Source: Cytobacillus stercorigallinarum (lineage in GTDB: Bacteria > Bacillota > Bacilli > Bacillales > Cytobacillaceae). From it: a stretch of 64,000 nucleotides of DNA. The notes under the pieces are model-generated. The model ran no database searches and was not told where the DNA came from. It saw only the letters and a list, made by a program, of their open reading frames with translations. The stretch covers positions 1-64,000 of the forward strand of contig NZ_JACSQT010000006.1 in the NCBI RefSeq assembly GCF_014836495.1, in the 5' to 3' direction. Every line of letters starts with the position of its first letter. The stretch's first letter is position 1. Made by a program: the position numbers and the translations under genes. Positions 24,701-34,053 of this stretch are shown piece by piece.

Positions 24701-27700
24701 GTGAAGGGCATAGTCAATTTCGTTTTAAAGAATAAGCTCGCTGTGTGGTTATTAACCATTATTATTACAGTTTCAGGGGTTTACTCCACTACACAGATGA
24801 AAACTGAAACAATCCCGGATATCTCTATTCCATTCTTAATGGTGAATGGCGTTTATCCTGGTGCCACCCCTGAACAAGTGATGGAAGAGGTTTCAGTGCC
24901 TATTGAACAGGCAATCGAAGGGCTTGAAGATGTCAATGCTGTTTATTCTAATTCAAGTGCGAATGTAGGAAGTATTCAAGTAGAATATAAATATGGCGTC
25001 GATATGGATGATAAGAAGGTTGAACTAGAAAGAGCGGTTGCTAATCTAGATCTTCCTGAAGACGTGGAAGAGCCGACTGTAACATCTATCAGTATGAATA
25101 TGATGCCAGTAGTTGCACTTTCAATTAGTAGTACAGAAGAAGATATTGTTGGACTGACTGAATTAGTGGAAGATGTTATTTTACCTGATATTGAGAAGAT
25201 TGAAGGTGTAGCATCTGCAACAATGACCGGTCAACATATTGAACAAGTGGAATTTACTTGGGATGAAGACCAGCTAGCCAAGTTTGAATTGAATCAAGAT
25301 GATGTAAAAGAACTGATTAAAGCAAGTGATATGGCATTATCTTTAGGTTTATTTGATTTTGAAGAAGCTGAAGAAGCGGTTTCGGTAGATGGTAAAGTAA
25401 CAACTGTTGATGAGTTGAAAGAAATGATGATCCCAGTAACGCCAACTGCCGATCACCCACAACCGTTTGTTGAGTTAAGTGAACTTGCTCAGATTGAACA
25501 GGTAGGTAAAGTAGAGTCTGTTTCTCGTACAAATGGAGAAAATGCGATTGCCATCCAAGTTGTAAAAGGACAACAGGATAACACAGTAGATGTTGTTAAT
25601 CGTGTGAAAGACTACGTTGCAGAAGAAACGGATAAGTATGATGGACTTGCTATTGATATTTCTTTAGACCAAGGGGAACCAATTGAAAAGTCTGTTAGCA
25701 CAATGGTTGAAAAAGCTCTTTTTGGTGGATTAATTGCTGTTTTAATTATTCTGCTATTCTTAAGAGACTTTAAGTCAACGATTATATCCATTGTTTCTAT
25801 TCCAGTGTCAATCTTTATGGCATTTTTAGTTCTCAATTGGTTGGATATTACACTTAATATTATGACCCTTGGAGCGGTTACAGTAGCAATTGGTCGTGTA
25901 ATCGATGACTCGATCGTTGTTGTTGAAAATATTTACCGTCGCTTACATTTGAAAGAGGAAAAATTAAGTGGTCGTGCTTTAGTAAGAGAAGCGACTATTG
26001 AAATGTATAAGCCAATTCTTTCATCTACATTAGTAACAGTGGCCGTTTTCGCTCCGTTAATTTTCGTAGGTGGGATGGTTGGAGAGTTATTTGTCCCATT
26101 TGCTTTAACAATGACATTTGCATTAGGCGCTTCATTAATAGTTGCCATTACAATTGTTCCAGCCCTATCTCATTTCTTATTTAAGAAGAAGCTTTACGGT
26201 AAGAAAGAGGAGAGCAATCATAAAGAAGTAGGTAAACTTGCTTTATGGTATAAGGGTATTTTAAACAAAGCATTAAATCACAAAATTATTACATCAGCTA
26301 TTGCTATCCTTTTATTAGCTGGATCATTAGCACTAACCCCATTAATCGGTTTTAGCTTCCTCGGAAGTGAAGAAGAGAAGGTGATGTATTTAACATATAC
26401 ACCTGAAACCGGCGAAAAAATGGATAAAACAGAAGAAAATATAACTGAAGTAGAAGAAGAGTTATTAAAACGCGATGAAATTGATATATTACAAGTGTCC
26501 ATTAATGACCCAGACAATGTAGATCCTGCTGCAATGATGATGGGCGGTGGAGCTGGTGGAGCTCTCATGTATCTAATCTTTGATCCAGACATGAAGGACT
26601 TCCCAGAGGTAAGAGAAGAAATTGAAGAATACGTATTTAATCTTGAACAATCAGGTGAATGGAAATCTCAAGACTTTTCTTCAATGGGTGCGAATACTAG
26701 TGAAGTAAGCTATACATTGTATGGTGAAGATTTAGATAAGCTAAATGATGCAGTGACACAAGTGGAAGATGTCATGCATGATACTGATAATTTAGAAGAT
26801 ATTTCATCTACAGCAGAAGATGCGTATGTGGAACATATCTTAAAAGTTGAGCAGGCAGATGTCATGCAGTATGGCTTAACGACAGGTCAAATTGTTATGG
26901 CGTTAAACAATACAGATAATAGTGAAGTGCTGACAACTGTTCAAAGTGATGGTAATGAAATAGATGTCATTATTCAAACTGAAGCTGCTGAGCCTGCGAA
27001 ATCAATTGATGAATTATTAGATACAAATGTTCCGACTGCAACAGGCCAAGAAATGCCATTATCTGAGCTTGTGAATGTCGAAGAAGGGACAACATTAAAT
27101 ACGCTGTCTCGTAGTAAAGGTGAGTACTATGCAACTGTCTCTGCCACAGTAACTTCAGATGATTTATCTAAAGTTACAAATGAGCTGGATAAAGGTATCG
27201 ATGATTTAGAATTGCCACAAGGCGTAACGCTTGATGTTGCTGGTGTAACTGCAGATATGAATGAAACGTTTACGCAATTAGGTTTAGCGATGCTTGCCGC
27301 CATTGCGATTGTATATTTCATCTTAGTTGTTACATTTGGTGAAGGTGTTGCACCGTTTGCCATTCTATTCTCACTACCGTTTGCTGTAATTGGCTCATTT
27401 GTCGGATTATACATTGCAGGGGAAACAATCTCTGTTACTGTAATGATGGGTCTACTCATGTTAATCGGTATCGTTGTTACAAATGCGATCGTATTGGTTG
27501 ACCGGATCATTCATATGGAAAGAGACGGTATGACGATGAGAGACGCTATTCTAGAAGCGGGTGCCACTCGTCTTCGTCCAATACTAATGACAGCTATTGC
27601 TACAATGGGTGCGCTAGTTCCATTATTATTTGGTTCAGGCGGTGGAGGCTTAATCTCTAAAGGATTAGGTATCACAGTTATCGGTGGTCTTGCAAGTTCG

Positions 27701-27790
27701 ACCTTATTAACTCTAGTCGTTGTTCCAATTGTGTATGAAGTATTATCAAAAATGTTTAAAAAGAATCGGAAAGATGTTCAAGATAATTAA
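24701..27790 (+). CDS. swrC: RND-family efflux transporter, SwrC/YerP-like
   Basis: A 1029-aa proton-driven exporter of the AcrB/HAE1 superfamily, acting alone in a Gram-positive membrane. It has the duplicated layout: TM1 at 10-30, large extracellular loop, TM2-6 from about 335, second loop, TM8-12 from about 860. The family motif GATPEQVMEEVSVPIEQAIEG and the proton-relay region (IGRVIDDSIVVVENIYR) are clear. B. subtilis SwrC exports surfactin. A Met/Gly patch, AAMMMGGGAGGALM (about 609-622), is notable. Start GTG 24701 with AGAGGTG upstream. Regulated by the divergent TetR protein. Confidence 0.9.
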   Translation: MKGIVNFVLKNKLAVWLLTIIITVSGVYSTTQMKTETIPDISIPFLMVNGVYPGATPEQVMEEVSVPIEQAIEGLEDVNAVYSNSSANVGSIQVEYKYGVDMDDKKVELERAVANLDLPEDVEEPTVTSISMNMMPVVALSISSTEEDIVGLTELVEDVILPDIEKIEGVASATMTGQHIEQVEFTWDEDQLAKFELNQDDVKELIKASDMALSLGLFDFEEAEEAVSVDGKVTTVDELKEMMIPVTPTADHPQPFVELSELAQIEQVGKVESVSRTNGENAIAIQVVKGQQDNTVDVVNRVKDYVAEETDKYDGLAIDISLDQGEPIEKSVSTMVEKALFGGLIAVLIILLFLRDFKSTIISIVSIPVSIFMAFLVLNWLDITLNIMTLGAVTVAIGRVIDDSIVVVENIYRRLHLKEEKLSGRALVREATIEMYKPILSSTLVTVAVFAPLIFVGGMVGELFVPFALTMTFALGASLIVAITIVPALSHFLFKKKLYGKKEESNHKEVGKLALWYKGILNKALNHKIITSAIAILLLAGSLALTPLIGFSFLGSEEEKVMYLTYTPETGEKMDKTEENITEVEEELLKRDEIDILQVSINDPDNVDPAAMMMGGGAGGALMYLIFDPDMKDFPEVREEIEEYVFNLEQSGEWKSQDFSSMGANTSEVSYTLYGEDLDKLNDAVTQVEDVMHDTDNLEDISSTAEDAYVEHILKVEQADVMQYGLTTGQIVMALNNTDNSEVLTTVQSDGNEIDVIIQTEAAEPAKSIDELLDTNVPTATGQEMPLSELVNVEEGTTLNTLSRSKGEYYATVSATVTSDDLSKVTNELDKGIDDLELPQGVTLDVAGVTADMNETFTQLGLAMLAAIAIVYFILVVTFGEGVAPFAILFSLPFAVIGSFVGLYIAGETISVTVMMGLLMLIGIVVTNAIVLVDRIIHMERDGMTMRDAILEAGATRLRPILMTAIATMGALVPLLFGSGGGGLISKGLGITVIGGLASSTLLTLVVVPIVYEVLSKMFKKNRKDVQDN

Positions 27791-27798
27791 TTGATAAG

Positions 27799-27834
27799 TA
27801 ACCCAAAGCGTTGATGCTTTGGGTTATTTTTTTA
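27799..27834 (+). terminator. Terminator after the RND exporter
   Basis: TAACCCAAAGC pairs with GCTTTGGGTTA around TTGATG-like loop bases, followed by TTTTTTT. Confidence 0.92.
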
Positions 27835-27969
27835 AATAAAGTTGATCTAATGAATTAATTGGGCTGATTTTAGGTATACGATCACTTTAGAGACGTTATT
27901 TTAAACTTTTTGAATACTGTTGTGATAATGTTAAAATGAACCAGAGCATGGAAAAGGTGAGTGATAACT

Positions 27970-28770
27970 ATGGAAAAAAAGATAGGGTTTATCGGTTGTG
28001 GAAAAATGGCACAAGCGATTATTGGAGGCATATTAAAAAACGGGTTAGTAAGTCATCATGAAATTATTTCTAGCGCAAAAACGAAAGAAACACTACATAA
28101 GGTAGAAGAAAAGTATGCGATTCATACAACACAATCAAATAAAGAAGTGGCAAGAAACGCTGAAGTGATATTTTTAGCGATCCCTCCAAGTGACCATAAA
28201 GAAGTGATTGAGGAAATAAAAGGAGAAGTAAATGAACAAAGCATTATCGTAACAATTGCTGCGGGCATTACTTTAGATGATATCGAAAAGTACTTTGGGC
28301 GGAACGTAATGGCTGTACGTACAATGCCAAATACACCTTCACTTGTTGGTGAAGGAATGAGTGTGTTAAGTAGAAACCAGTATATTAATGAAGAGAAATT
28401 AAGGAAAGTCATACGCATCTTTTCTGCTATCGGGCAAGTAGAAGTAGTTGATGAATCATTAATGGATGGAATTCCAGCAATTAGCGGCTCTTCTCCTGCC
28501 TATGTGTTTTTATTTATAGAAGCATTAGCCGATGGAGCGGTAAAGGACGGTATACCAAGAGAGACTGCTTATAAACTAGGTGCCCAGGCAGTATTAGGTG
28601 CAGCAAAGATGGTGCTTGAATCTGGTAAACACCCTGGTATGTTAAAAGATGAGGTTTGTACCCCTGGAGGCGCGACTATTGATGCGGTCAGCAAGTTAGA
28701 AGAAACAGGATTTCGTTCCTCTGTACTCACTGCTATGAAAGCATGCAGTGAGAAGGTAAAAAGTTTATAA
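27970..28770 (+). CDS. proC: Pyrroline-5-carboxylate reductase
   Basis: A 266-aa NAD(P)H enzyme for the last step of proline synthesis. The Rossmann motif GFIGCGKMAQAI starts at residue 6, AVRTMPNTPSLVGEGMS is in the middle, and the C-terminal signature LKDEVCTPGGATIDAVSKLE is intact. ATG 27970 is about 9 bases after AAGGTGAG. Bacilli usually have several paralogues (proG, proI, comER), so the exact orthologue is unresolved. Own promoter and terminator. Confidence 0.92.
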   Translation: MEKKIGFIGCGKMAQAIIGGILKNGLVSHHEIISSAKTKETLHKVEEKYAIHTTQSNKEVARNAEVIFLAIPPSDHKEVIEEIKGEVNEQSIIVTIAAGITLDDIEKYFGRNVMAVRTMPNTPSLVGEGMSVLSRNQYINEEKLRKVIRIFSAIGQVEVVDESLMDGIPAISGSSPAYVFLFIEALADGAVKDGIPRETAYKLGAQAVLGAAKMVLESGKHPGMLKDEVCTPGGATIDAVSKLEETGFRSSVLTAMKACSEKVKSL

Positions 28771-28785
28771 GATGATTTTTATTTA

Positions 28786-28832
28786 AGCTGCGGCCATCAC
28801 TTGAATTTTCAAAGTGATATCGCAGTTTTTTA
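28786..28832 (+). terminator. Terminator after proC
   Basis: CTGCG...ATCACTT pairs with AAGTGAT..CGCAG, with a small internal bulge, followed by TTTTTT. Confidence 0.85.
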
Positions 28833-28914
28833 ATTTGTGTAAGCATATCAAGTGATGGTATATATTCATAAAAAAAGCATATACCATAAAGGATAATTAA
28901 AAAGTAATTCATAC

Positions 28915-28943
28915 TTGACTTATAGGAATAATCGTATTAATAT
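28915..28943 (+). promoter_or_regulatory. Promoter of the cystine symporter gene
   Basis: TTGACT (28915-28920), a 17-base spacer and TAATAT (28938-28943). An inverted pair, ATGGTATAT and ATATACCAT (about 28855-28887), lies upstream and may be an operator or hairpin. tcyP is under the cysteine regulator CymR in B. subtilis, but I cannot confirm a CymR site here. Confidence 0.6.
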
Positions 28944-28982
28944 ATGAAATTGTGCAAAAGTAAGATATTAGGAGGAGTAATG

Positions 28983-30374
28983 ATGGATAATGTATGGTTT
29001 ATTATTAACTTAGCATTAATGATTGGTTTTATTAGTTTATTATTTATTATGCAACGTAAACATATTTCATTTTCTAAAAGAGTCTTTACGGCATTGGGAA
29101 TAGGGATATTATTTGGTTTAGCATTGCAACTAATTTATGGACCAACTTCAGAAGTACTTGAAAGATCAACGGATTGGTTTCAATTAGTTGGTGGGGGTTA
29201 TGTTAAATTCTTGCAAATGATTGTTATGCCACTCGTGTTTATTTCCATTTTAGGCGCGTTTACAAGATTAAGCCTCTCAAGTAATATTGGTAAAATAAGT
29301 GTGTTAATTATTGGCATACTACTTGGGACTACAGCTTTGGCTGCAATTGTTGGTATTGGTTCGGCAAACGTCTTTAATTTAGAAGCAATCCAAATTGAAG
29401 AGGGCGATGCAGAGATCAGTAGAGGGACACAAATGGAAGAAACCTCTCAATCACTTGAAGCTCAAACATTGCCACAACAAATTCTAGAGTTACTTCCTGC
29501 CAATCCTTTTCTTGATTTAACGGGAGCGAGGGCGACTTCAACGATTTCGGTCGTTATATTTGCAGCCATCTTAGGTATTGCTTACTTGGGTGTACGAAGA
29601 AAAACCCCTGAGCAAGCAGAGGTATTTGCAAAAATCGTCGATGCCTTCTATAGCATTATTATGCGAGTAGTCACATTAATCCTCAGATTAACTCCTTATG
29701 GCGTGCTAGCTATTATGACTAAGACAGTTGCGTTAAGTGATTTTTCTGCAATCTATAATTTAGGGAAGTTTGTTATTGCTTCGTATGTAGCATTAGCGGT
29801 TATGATGTTAATCCATTTGTTATTATTACTATTTGTCGGATTAAGTCCACTACAGTACTTAAGAAAAGCCTTTCCGGTGCTTGCGTTTGCCTTTACGTCT
29901 AGAACAAGTGCTGGGGCATTACCTTTAAATATTAAGACGCAAAAATCCTTAGGGGTATCAGATGGGATAGCCAATTTTGCTGGCTCGTTTGGTCTCTCAA
30001 TTGGGCAAAATGGTTGTGCGGGTATTTATCCGGCTATGTTAGCGGTTATGATTGCACCTACAGTCGGGATTGATCCATTACAGCCAAGTTTTCTGTTTTC
30101 TATTATCCTTATTGTTGTTATCAGCTCATTTGGTGTTGCAGGAGTAGGTGGGGGGGCAACATTTGCGGCCATTCTCGTCCTTTCAGCCTTAGATCTACCT
30201 ATTGCTCTTGCGGGTTTATTGATTTCGATTGAACCGTTAATTGATATGGGAAGAACAGCGGTAAATGTAAGTGGTTCAATGACTTCGGGTATATTAACAA
30301 GTAAGATTACGAAAGATCTCGACCAAGAAGTTTATAATAACCCAAATAATAAAATTGAAGAAGTTGACATTTAA
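28983..30374 (+). CDS. tcyP: L-cystine:cation symporter TcyP
   Basis: A 463-aa membrane symporter of the dicarboxylate/amino-acid:cation family that imports L-cystine. The N-terminal MDNVWFIINLALM and QRKHISFSKRVFTALGIGI match the TcyP subgroup. The family hairpin and serine-rich part is at AFTSRTSAGALPLNIKTQ, and GQNGCAGIYPAMLAV is a substrate-site segment. ATG 28983 lies 5 bases after GGAGGAG; ATG 28980 is equally close to possible. Fits the sulfur-acquisition theme of the nearby S-box operon, though transcribed separately. Confidence 0.92.
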   Translation: MDNVWFIINLALMIGFISLLFIMQRKHISFSKRVFTALGIGILFGLALQLIYGPTSEVLERSTDWFQLVGGGYVKFLQMIVMPLVFISILGAFTRLSLSSNIGKISVLIIGILLGTTALAAIVGIGSANVFNLEAIQIEEGDAEISRGTQMEETSQSLEAQTLPQQILELLPANPFLDLTGARATSTISVVIFAAILGIAYLGVRRKTPEQAEVFAKIVDAFYSIIMRVVTLILRLTPYGVLAIMTKTVALSDFSAIYNLGKFVIASYVALAVMMLIHLLLLLFVGLSPLQYLRKAFPVLAFAFTSRTSAGALPLNIKTQKSLGVSDGIANFAGSFGLSIGQNGCAGIYPAMLAVMIAPTVGIDPLQPSFLFSIILIVVISSFGVAGVGGGATFAAILVLSALDLPIALAGLLISIEPLIDMGRTAVNVSGSMTSGILTSKITKDLDQEVYNNPNNKIEEVDI

Positions 30375-30414
30375 CTGTTTCAATATGAAAAGCAATTACT
30401 AAGGAAAAAGTAAG

Positions 30415-30482
30415 AAAATCCGAACATTCATCATCAGATGCTACTTTGCTTTAGCATTTGAAGAGATGTTCGGATTTTTTTA
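30415..30482 (+). terminator. Terminator after tcyP
   Basis: AAAATCCGAACAT pairs with ATGTTCGGATTTT, enclosing a second small hairpin, followed by a T-run. It may also act for the minus-strand permease gene. Confidence 0.85.
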
Positions 30483-30501
30483 TCTTTCCAATCAATTGAC
30501 T

Positions 30502-31797
30502 TTAATGTGGTAAAAAGAGCAATTGAATGAGAAATAATACAGCGAAAATATAGACAAGCGGATGAACTTGTTTATATTTGCCTTTAAATATTTTTAAGAT
30601 TGGGTAGGTAATGAACCCGAGTGCAATACCTGTTGCGATACTAGAGGTGAGCGGCATCGTCAAAATAATTAAAAAGGCTGGGAAAGCTTCGTCAAACTCG
30701 CTCCATTTAACTTTAACTAAGCTACCCATCATTAAGCTACCAACAATAATAAGTGCAGGCGAAGTAATGGCTGCAATACCGGAAACCGCACTGACAAGAG
30801 GGCTAAAAAAGGCAGCTACGATAAAAAGGATACCTACTGTCAAAGAAGTTAGTCCTGTTCGACCACCGGCGGCAACCCCACTTGAAGATTCAATGAACGC
30901 AGTTGTAGGGCTTGTTCCGAACATAGAACCGACTGTTGTGGCTAATGAATCGGATAATAAAGCCTGCCTTGCACGAGGCAATTTATTCCCTTTCATTAAA
31001 CCAGCTTGTTGTGCAACACCAATCATCGTTCCAGTTGTATCAAAGATTGTTACTAATAGAAACGAGAAAACAACGGCATAAAGACCATGAGTGATAACGT
31101 CTCCAATAGCTGATATCGGATTGAATACTAAAATGCCTTCTGGAAGCGAAGGTAAAGATGTAAGCCCGTCACTAAACTGTAGTTGTCCAGTAAAGAAAGC
31201 GATTAAGCCTGTTATAATCATACCGAAAAACAGTGCTCCAGATACATTTAGTGCAATTAAAATAAGTGTGATGACTAAACCAACTAACGTTAATATTGTC
31301 GAAGTTGCTGTTAAATCTCCTAATGCGACAAGATTACTAGGATCACTAGTAATAATACCTGACATTCTCAGTCCAACAAAAGCAATAAATAAGCCAATAC
31401 CAGCAGAAATTCCAGCTTTTAGGTTTTCTGGAATGGCCTCGATTAATTTTTCGCGAAAAGCAGTTAACGATAAAATGACAAAGATTAGACCGGCTACGAA
31501 TACGGCAGCGAAAGCAGTTGCATAATCTAAGCCACCGCCAACGACAGAATAGGCGAAATAAGCATTTAATCCCATACCGGGAGCGATAGCAATTGGATAG
31601 TTAGCAAAAAAGGCCATCCAAAGTGTACCAATAACTGCGGCAATAATCGTTGCAGTAAAGACTTGATCAAATGGGACACCAGCGTCAGAAAGAATGACGG
31701 GGTTAACAACAACGATATAGGCCATTGTTAAAAAGGTGGTAAAACCGGCGAGTATTTCTGTTTTTGCTGTAGAATTGTTTTCTTTTAACTTAAACAT
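30502..31797 (-). CDS. NCS2-family purine permease (AzgA/PbuG type)
   Basis: A 431-aa transporter, probably for hypoxanthine, guanine or adenine with protons. About 12-14 hydrophobic segments are visible, and the family motifs GFTTFLTMAYI and APGMGLNAYFAY lie near the N terminus. SLATTVGSMFGTSPTTAFIESSSGVAAGGRTG holds the conserved substrate-site segment. ATG 31797 has GGAGG 6 bases upstream; the same frame stays open further upstream but without a ribosome site. No purine riboswitch is recognisable in the leader. Exact substrate unassigned. Confidence 0.9.
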   Translation of the reverse strand: MFKLKENNSTAKTEILAGFTTFLTMAYIVVVNPVILSDAGVPFDQVFTATIIAAVIGTLWMAFFANYPIAIAPGMGLNAYFAYSVVGGGLDYATAFAAVFVAGLIFVILSLTAFREKLIEAIPENLKAGISAGIGLFIAFVGLRMSGIITSDPSNLVALGDLTATSTILTLVGLVITLILIALNVSGALFFGMIITGLIAFFTGQLQFSDGLTSLPSLPEGILVFNPISAIGDVITHGLYAVVFSFLLVTIFDTTGTMIGVAQQAGLMKGNKLPRARQALLSDSLATTVGSMFGTSPTTAFIESSSGVAAGGRTGLTSLTVGILFIVAAFFSPLVSAVSGIAAITSPALIIVGSLMMGSLVKVKWSEFDEAFPAFLIILTMPLTSSIATGIALGFITYPILKIFKGKYKQVHPLVYIFAVLFLIQLLFLPH

Positions 31798-31934
31798 TAG
31801 AATCCTCCAAGTTTTAAATACATGGTCGTGTGTATAATACGAACGAAAAAAGGTCACATGGACTATAGTATTCGTTTTTATGAAGATTTTCAAGTTATTT
31901 ATAGTATTTGTTATAGATGTATTCTTATGAGAAA

Positions 31935-31973
31935 AGAAAAAAATCCTTAAAGGATTCATACCTTTAAGGATTT
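31935..31973 (-). terminator. Terminator of the pit operon
   Basis: On the minus strand AAATCCTTAAAGG pairs perfectly with CCTTTAAGGATTT and is followed by TTTTCTTTTC. It lies 8 bases after the pit stop. Confidence 0.92.
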
Positions 31974-31980
31974 GTATGCG

Positions 31981-32979
31981 TTATAGGAAAGAACTTAAAA
32001 TTAAATAGGTTAAACCAGCTATCGTTGCTGAAATCGGCAAAGTAATAACCCAAGTAATTATCATACGTTGTGCTGTTCCCCATTTAACTCCTTTTACTCG
32101 ATGAGCAGAACCTACCCCGAGGATAGATGAAGAAATAACGTGTGTTGTACTAACTGGCATATGTAGTGCGGTTGCACCAAAGATAACCATTGCTCCTGTA
32201 ATATCTGCTGCTACTCCATTAACAGGGCGAATCTTCATGATTTTGCCACCAACTGTTTTAATTATTTTCCAACCACCAACAGATGTACCAAGTCCCATCG
32301 CGATCGCACAAGAAAGTTGAACCCAAAAAGGAATGTCCGTTGAGGTTACATAGTTGTTGGCAATTAACGCTAATGTGATGATCCCCATTGCTTTTTGAGC
32401 ATCATTTGTACCATGAGTATATGATTGCAATGCAGCGGTGAAAATCTGTATTGTTCTAAAATTTCTATTTGTCTTTGTTAAATTATTATTTCTAAAAACA
32501 ATTTTAAAAATGCTATAAATGATAAATCCTGCTGCAAAAGCAATCAGTGGTGAAAAAATGAGTGCCTGTATGATCCCGATAAATCCGCTATAGTTTAATG
32601 AAGAAAACCCAGCTGATGCAATGGCAGCCCCTGCGATTGAGCCGATTAAAGCATGAGAAGATGAGCTTGGTATGCCGAAATACCAAGTCAAAAGGTTCCA
32701 AAAAATCGCTGCTATAAGGGCAGATAGTATGACAATTGAGCCGTTTTGCAATGTGAAAGGATCGACAATATCCTTCGTTATCGTTTTTGCTACACCTGTA
32801 AAAGTCATTGCACCTACAAAGTTCATTGTTGCAGCTAGTATAATGGCATGTCTAGGTTTTAAAGCTTTCGTTGACACTGAAGTTGCAATAGCATTTGCTG
32901 TATCGTGAAACCCGTTAATAAAGTCAAAGACTAAAGCAAAAATGACGATTAATACTGTAATAATTAAAATTGCATCCAT
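31981..32979 (-). CDS. pit: PiT-family inorganic phosphate transporter
   Basis: A 332-aa low-affinity phosphate:cation symporter. The duplicated PiT signature appears as FDFINGFHDTANAIATSVST (N half) and SYTHGTNDAQKAMGII (C half). GIPSSSSHALIGSIAG and HMPVSTTHVISSSILGVG are the paired re-entrant segments. ATG 32979 has GAGGAG upstream. It is cotranscribed with the PhoU-like gene 13 bases before it, the ykaA-pit arrangement of B. subtilis. Confidence 0.93.
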   Translation of the reverse strand: MDAILIITVLIVIFALVFDFINGFHDTANAIATSVSTKALKPRHAIILAATMNFVGAMTFTGVAKTITKDIVDPFTLQNGSIVILSALIAAIFWNLLTWYFGIPSSSSHALIGSIAGAAIASAGFSSLNYSGFIGIIQALIFSPLIAFAAGFIIYSIFKIVFRNNNLTKTNRNFRTIQIFTAALQSYTHGTNDAQKAMGIITLALIANNYVTSTDIPFWVQLSCAIAMGLGTSVGGWKIIKTVGGKIMKIRPVNGVAADITGAMVIFGATALHMPVSTTHVISSSILGVGSAHRVKGVKWGTAQRMIITWVITLPISATIAGLTYLILSSFL

Positions 32980-32992
32980 TAGTTATTGCTCC

Positions 32993-33610
32993 TCACGCGT
33001 TTTTCATTATAATTGTTTCGAATGCGTTGGCAACTGTTTGGCAGCTGTCAGCAATTTCCTCTAGGTTTTCGTAAATTTCTTTTATCTGAATGATACGAAT
33101 TGGATCTTTTTCAACGGAAAAAAGATGCTTAATTGATTGGCGTAATACGCCATCGCATTTTGATTCGAGATCTTTGATTTTAATCGCATGATCTCGTATT
33201 TTTAGCAACTTTTTAGAGGATAATAGCTCAACTGATTTTTCAATTTCTACTGCGCTTTGTTGAATAGCTTCTACAAACTTCAACATATACTCATCAGCGT
33301 TCGTGATGGAGTACATTTCAAATAAATCTGCTGTTTGTTCAAAACCATCTAATACGTCATCCATAGCCATAGCAAGATGAAGAATATCTTCTCTTTCTAT
33401 TGGTGTAATGAAGGCGTTGTTTAATTCTTTAATTGTTTCATGAACCAGCGTATCACCTTTTGTTTCGTATTCTTTCATTTTTTCTGAGAAGATTTTTAAG
33501 TCACTAATGTTATTTAGCTTATATTCGGCGAAGTACATTGCTCCTTCTTTCAAGTTGATTGCAATATCACTTAATAATTTATTGAATTTATCTTGTTTTT
33601 TAAAAACCAT
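32993..33610 (-). CDS. PhoU-like DUF47 protein (YkaA family)
   Basis: A 205-aa helical cytoplasmic protein related to PhoU. It carries the acidic metal-binding patterns EXXXD typical of the fold, for example KEYETKGDTLVHE and IKDLESKCDGVLRQ. TPIEREDILHLAMAMDDVLD is a strong DUF47 signature. It probably regulates the Pit transporter with which it is always paired. ATG 33610 is 8 bases after GGAGG; ATG 33613 is 5 bases after it. Confidence 0.9.
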   Translation of the reverse strand: MVFKKQDKFNKLLSDIAINLKEGAMYFAEYKLNNISDLKIFSEKMKEYETKGDTLVHETIKELNNAFITPIEREDILHLAMAMDDVLDGFEQTADLFEMYSITNADEYMLKFVEAIQQSAVEIEKSVELLSSKKLLKIRDHAIKIKDLESKCDGVLRQSIKHLFSVEKDPIRIIQIKEIYENLEEIADSCQTVANAFETIIMKNA

Positions 33611-33613
33611 CAT

Positions 33614-34053
33614 AAATACCTCCAGTAATTTTCGGAAAATAAATCCTTCAAACGTTACTATTTTAAACGAAAATTTTTATTGTATAAAGCGAAATTTTCG
33701 GGTCTAGAAGAAAAGTGTCGAATTATGTATACTTGTAACCAAAATGTAATATTTCTTATTATTTGATTAAATGACCTTTACCCCTTGTTATTATTAACTT
33801 TATTAGAGTATAAATGGGGGAAAACATGCTTTTTCTTATGAATTTGGTGATTTCACCTTTACAAAAAATTAATAATATTTATCATTACTTTTACATTATT
33901 CCCAAACTAAATTATCATATTGGAATACCTTAAAAGAAATGTACATTTATTTGATTGTTATGCATTTTTCTGATAATATATATTTCTTCTCACTTACACA
34001 ACGTCAGATTACTCTCCATCAGCGGCTAATTATTAAAATGGAGGTAAATGATT
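33614..34053. other. Intergenic region between the pit operon and helD
   Basis: AT-rich divergent promoter region. The only coding candidate is a 35-codon frame at 33826-33933 behind GGGGG, whose composition does not look convincing. The helD ribosome site GGAGG is at 34040. Confidence 0.4.

Noticed and set aside
27127-27510. 127-codon minus-strand frame inside the RND exporter gene
   Set aside because: Antisense shadow of a strongly conserved membrane protein, Thr/Pro/Asn-rich, without initiation signals.
30611-31525. Two long open frames (156 and 144 codons) on the plus strand opposite the purine permease
   Set aside because: They are antisense to a clear NCS2 permease, have Pro/Ala/Ile-rich shadow composition, and lack ribosome sites and promoters.
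31801-31900. Possible purine riboswitch or PurR boxes before the NCS2 permease
   Set aside because: The conserved G-box aptamer core is not present. Two CGAA-type elements in opposite orientation exist, but their spacing (23-25 bases) does not fit PurR boxes.
33826-33933. 35-codon frame behind GGGGG upstream of helD
   Set aside because: The product looks like translated AT-rich DNA (Ile/Tyr/Asn-rich) and the frame has no terminator or clear promoter of its own.
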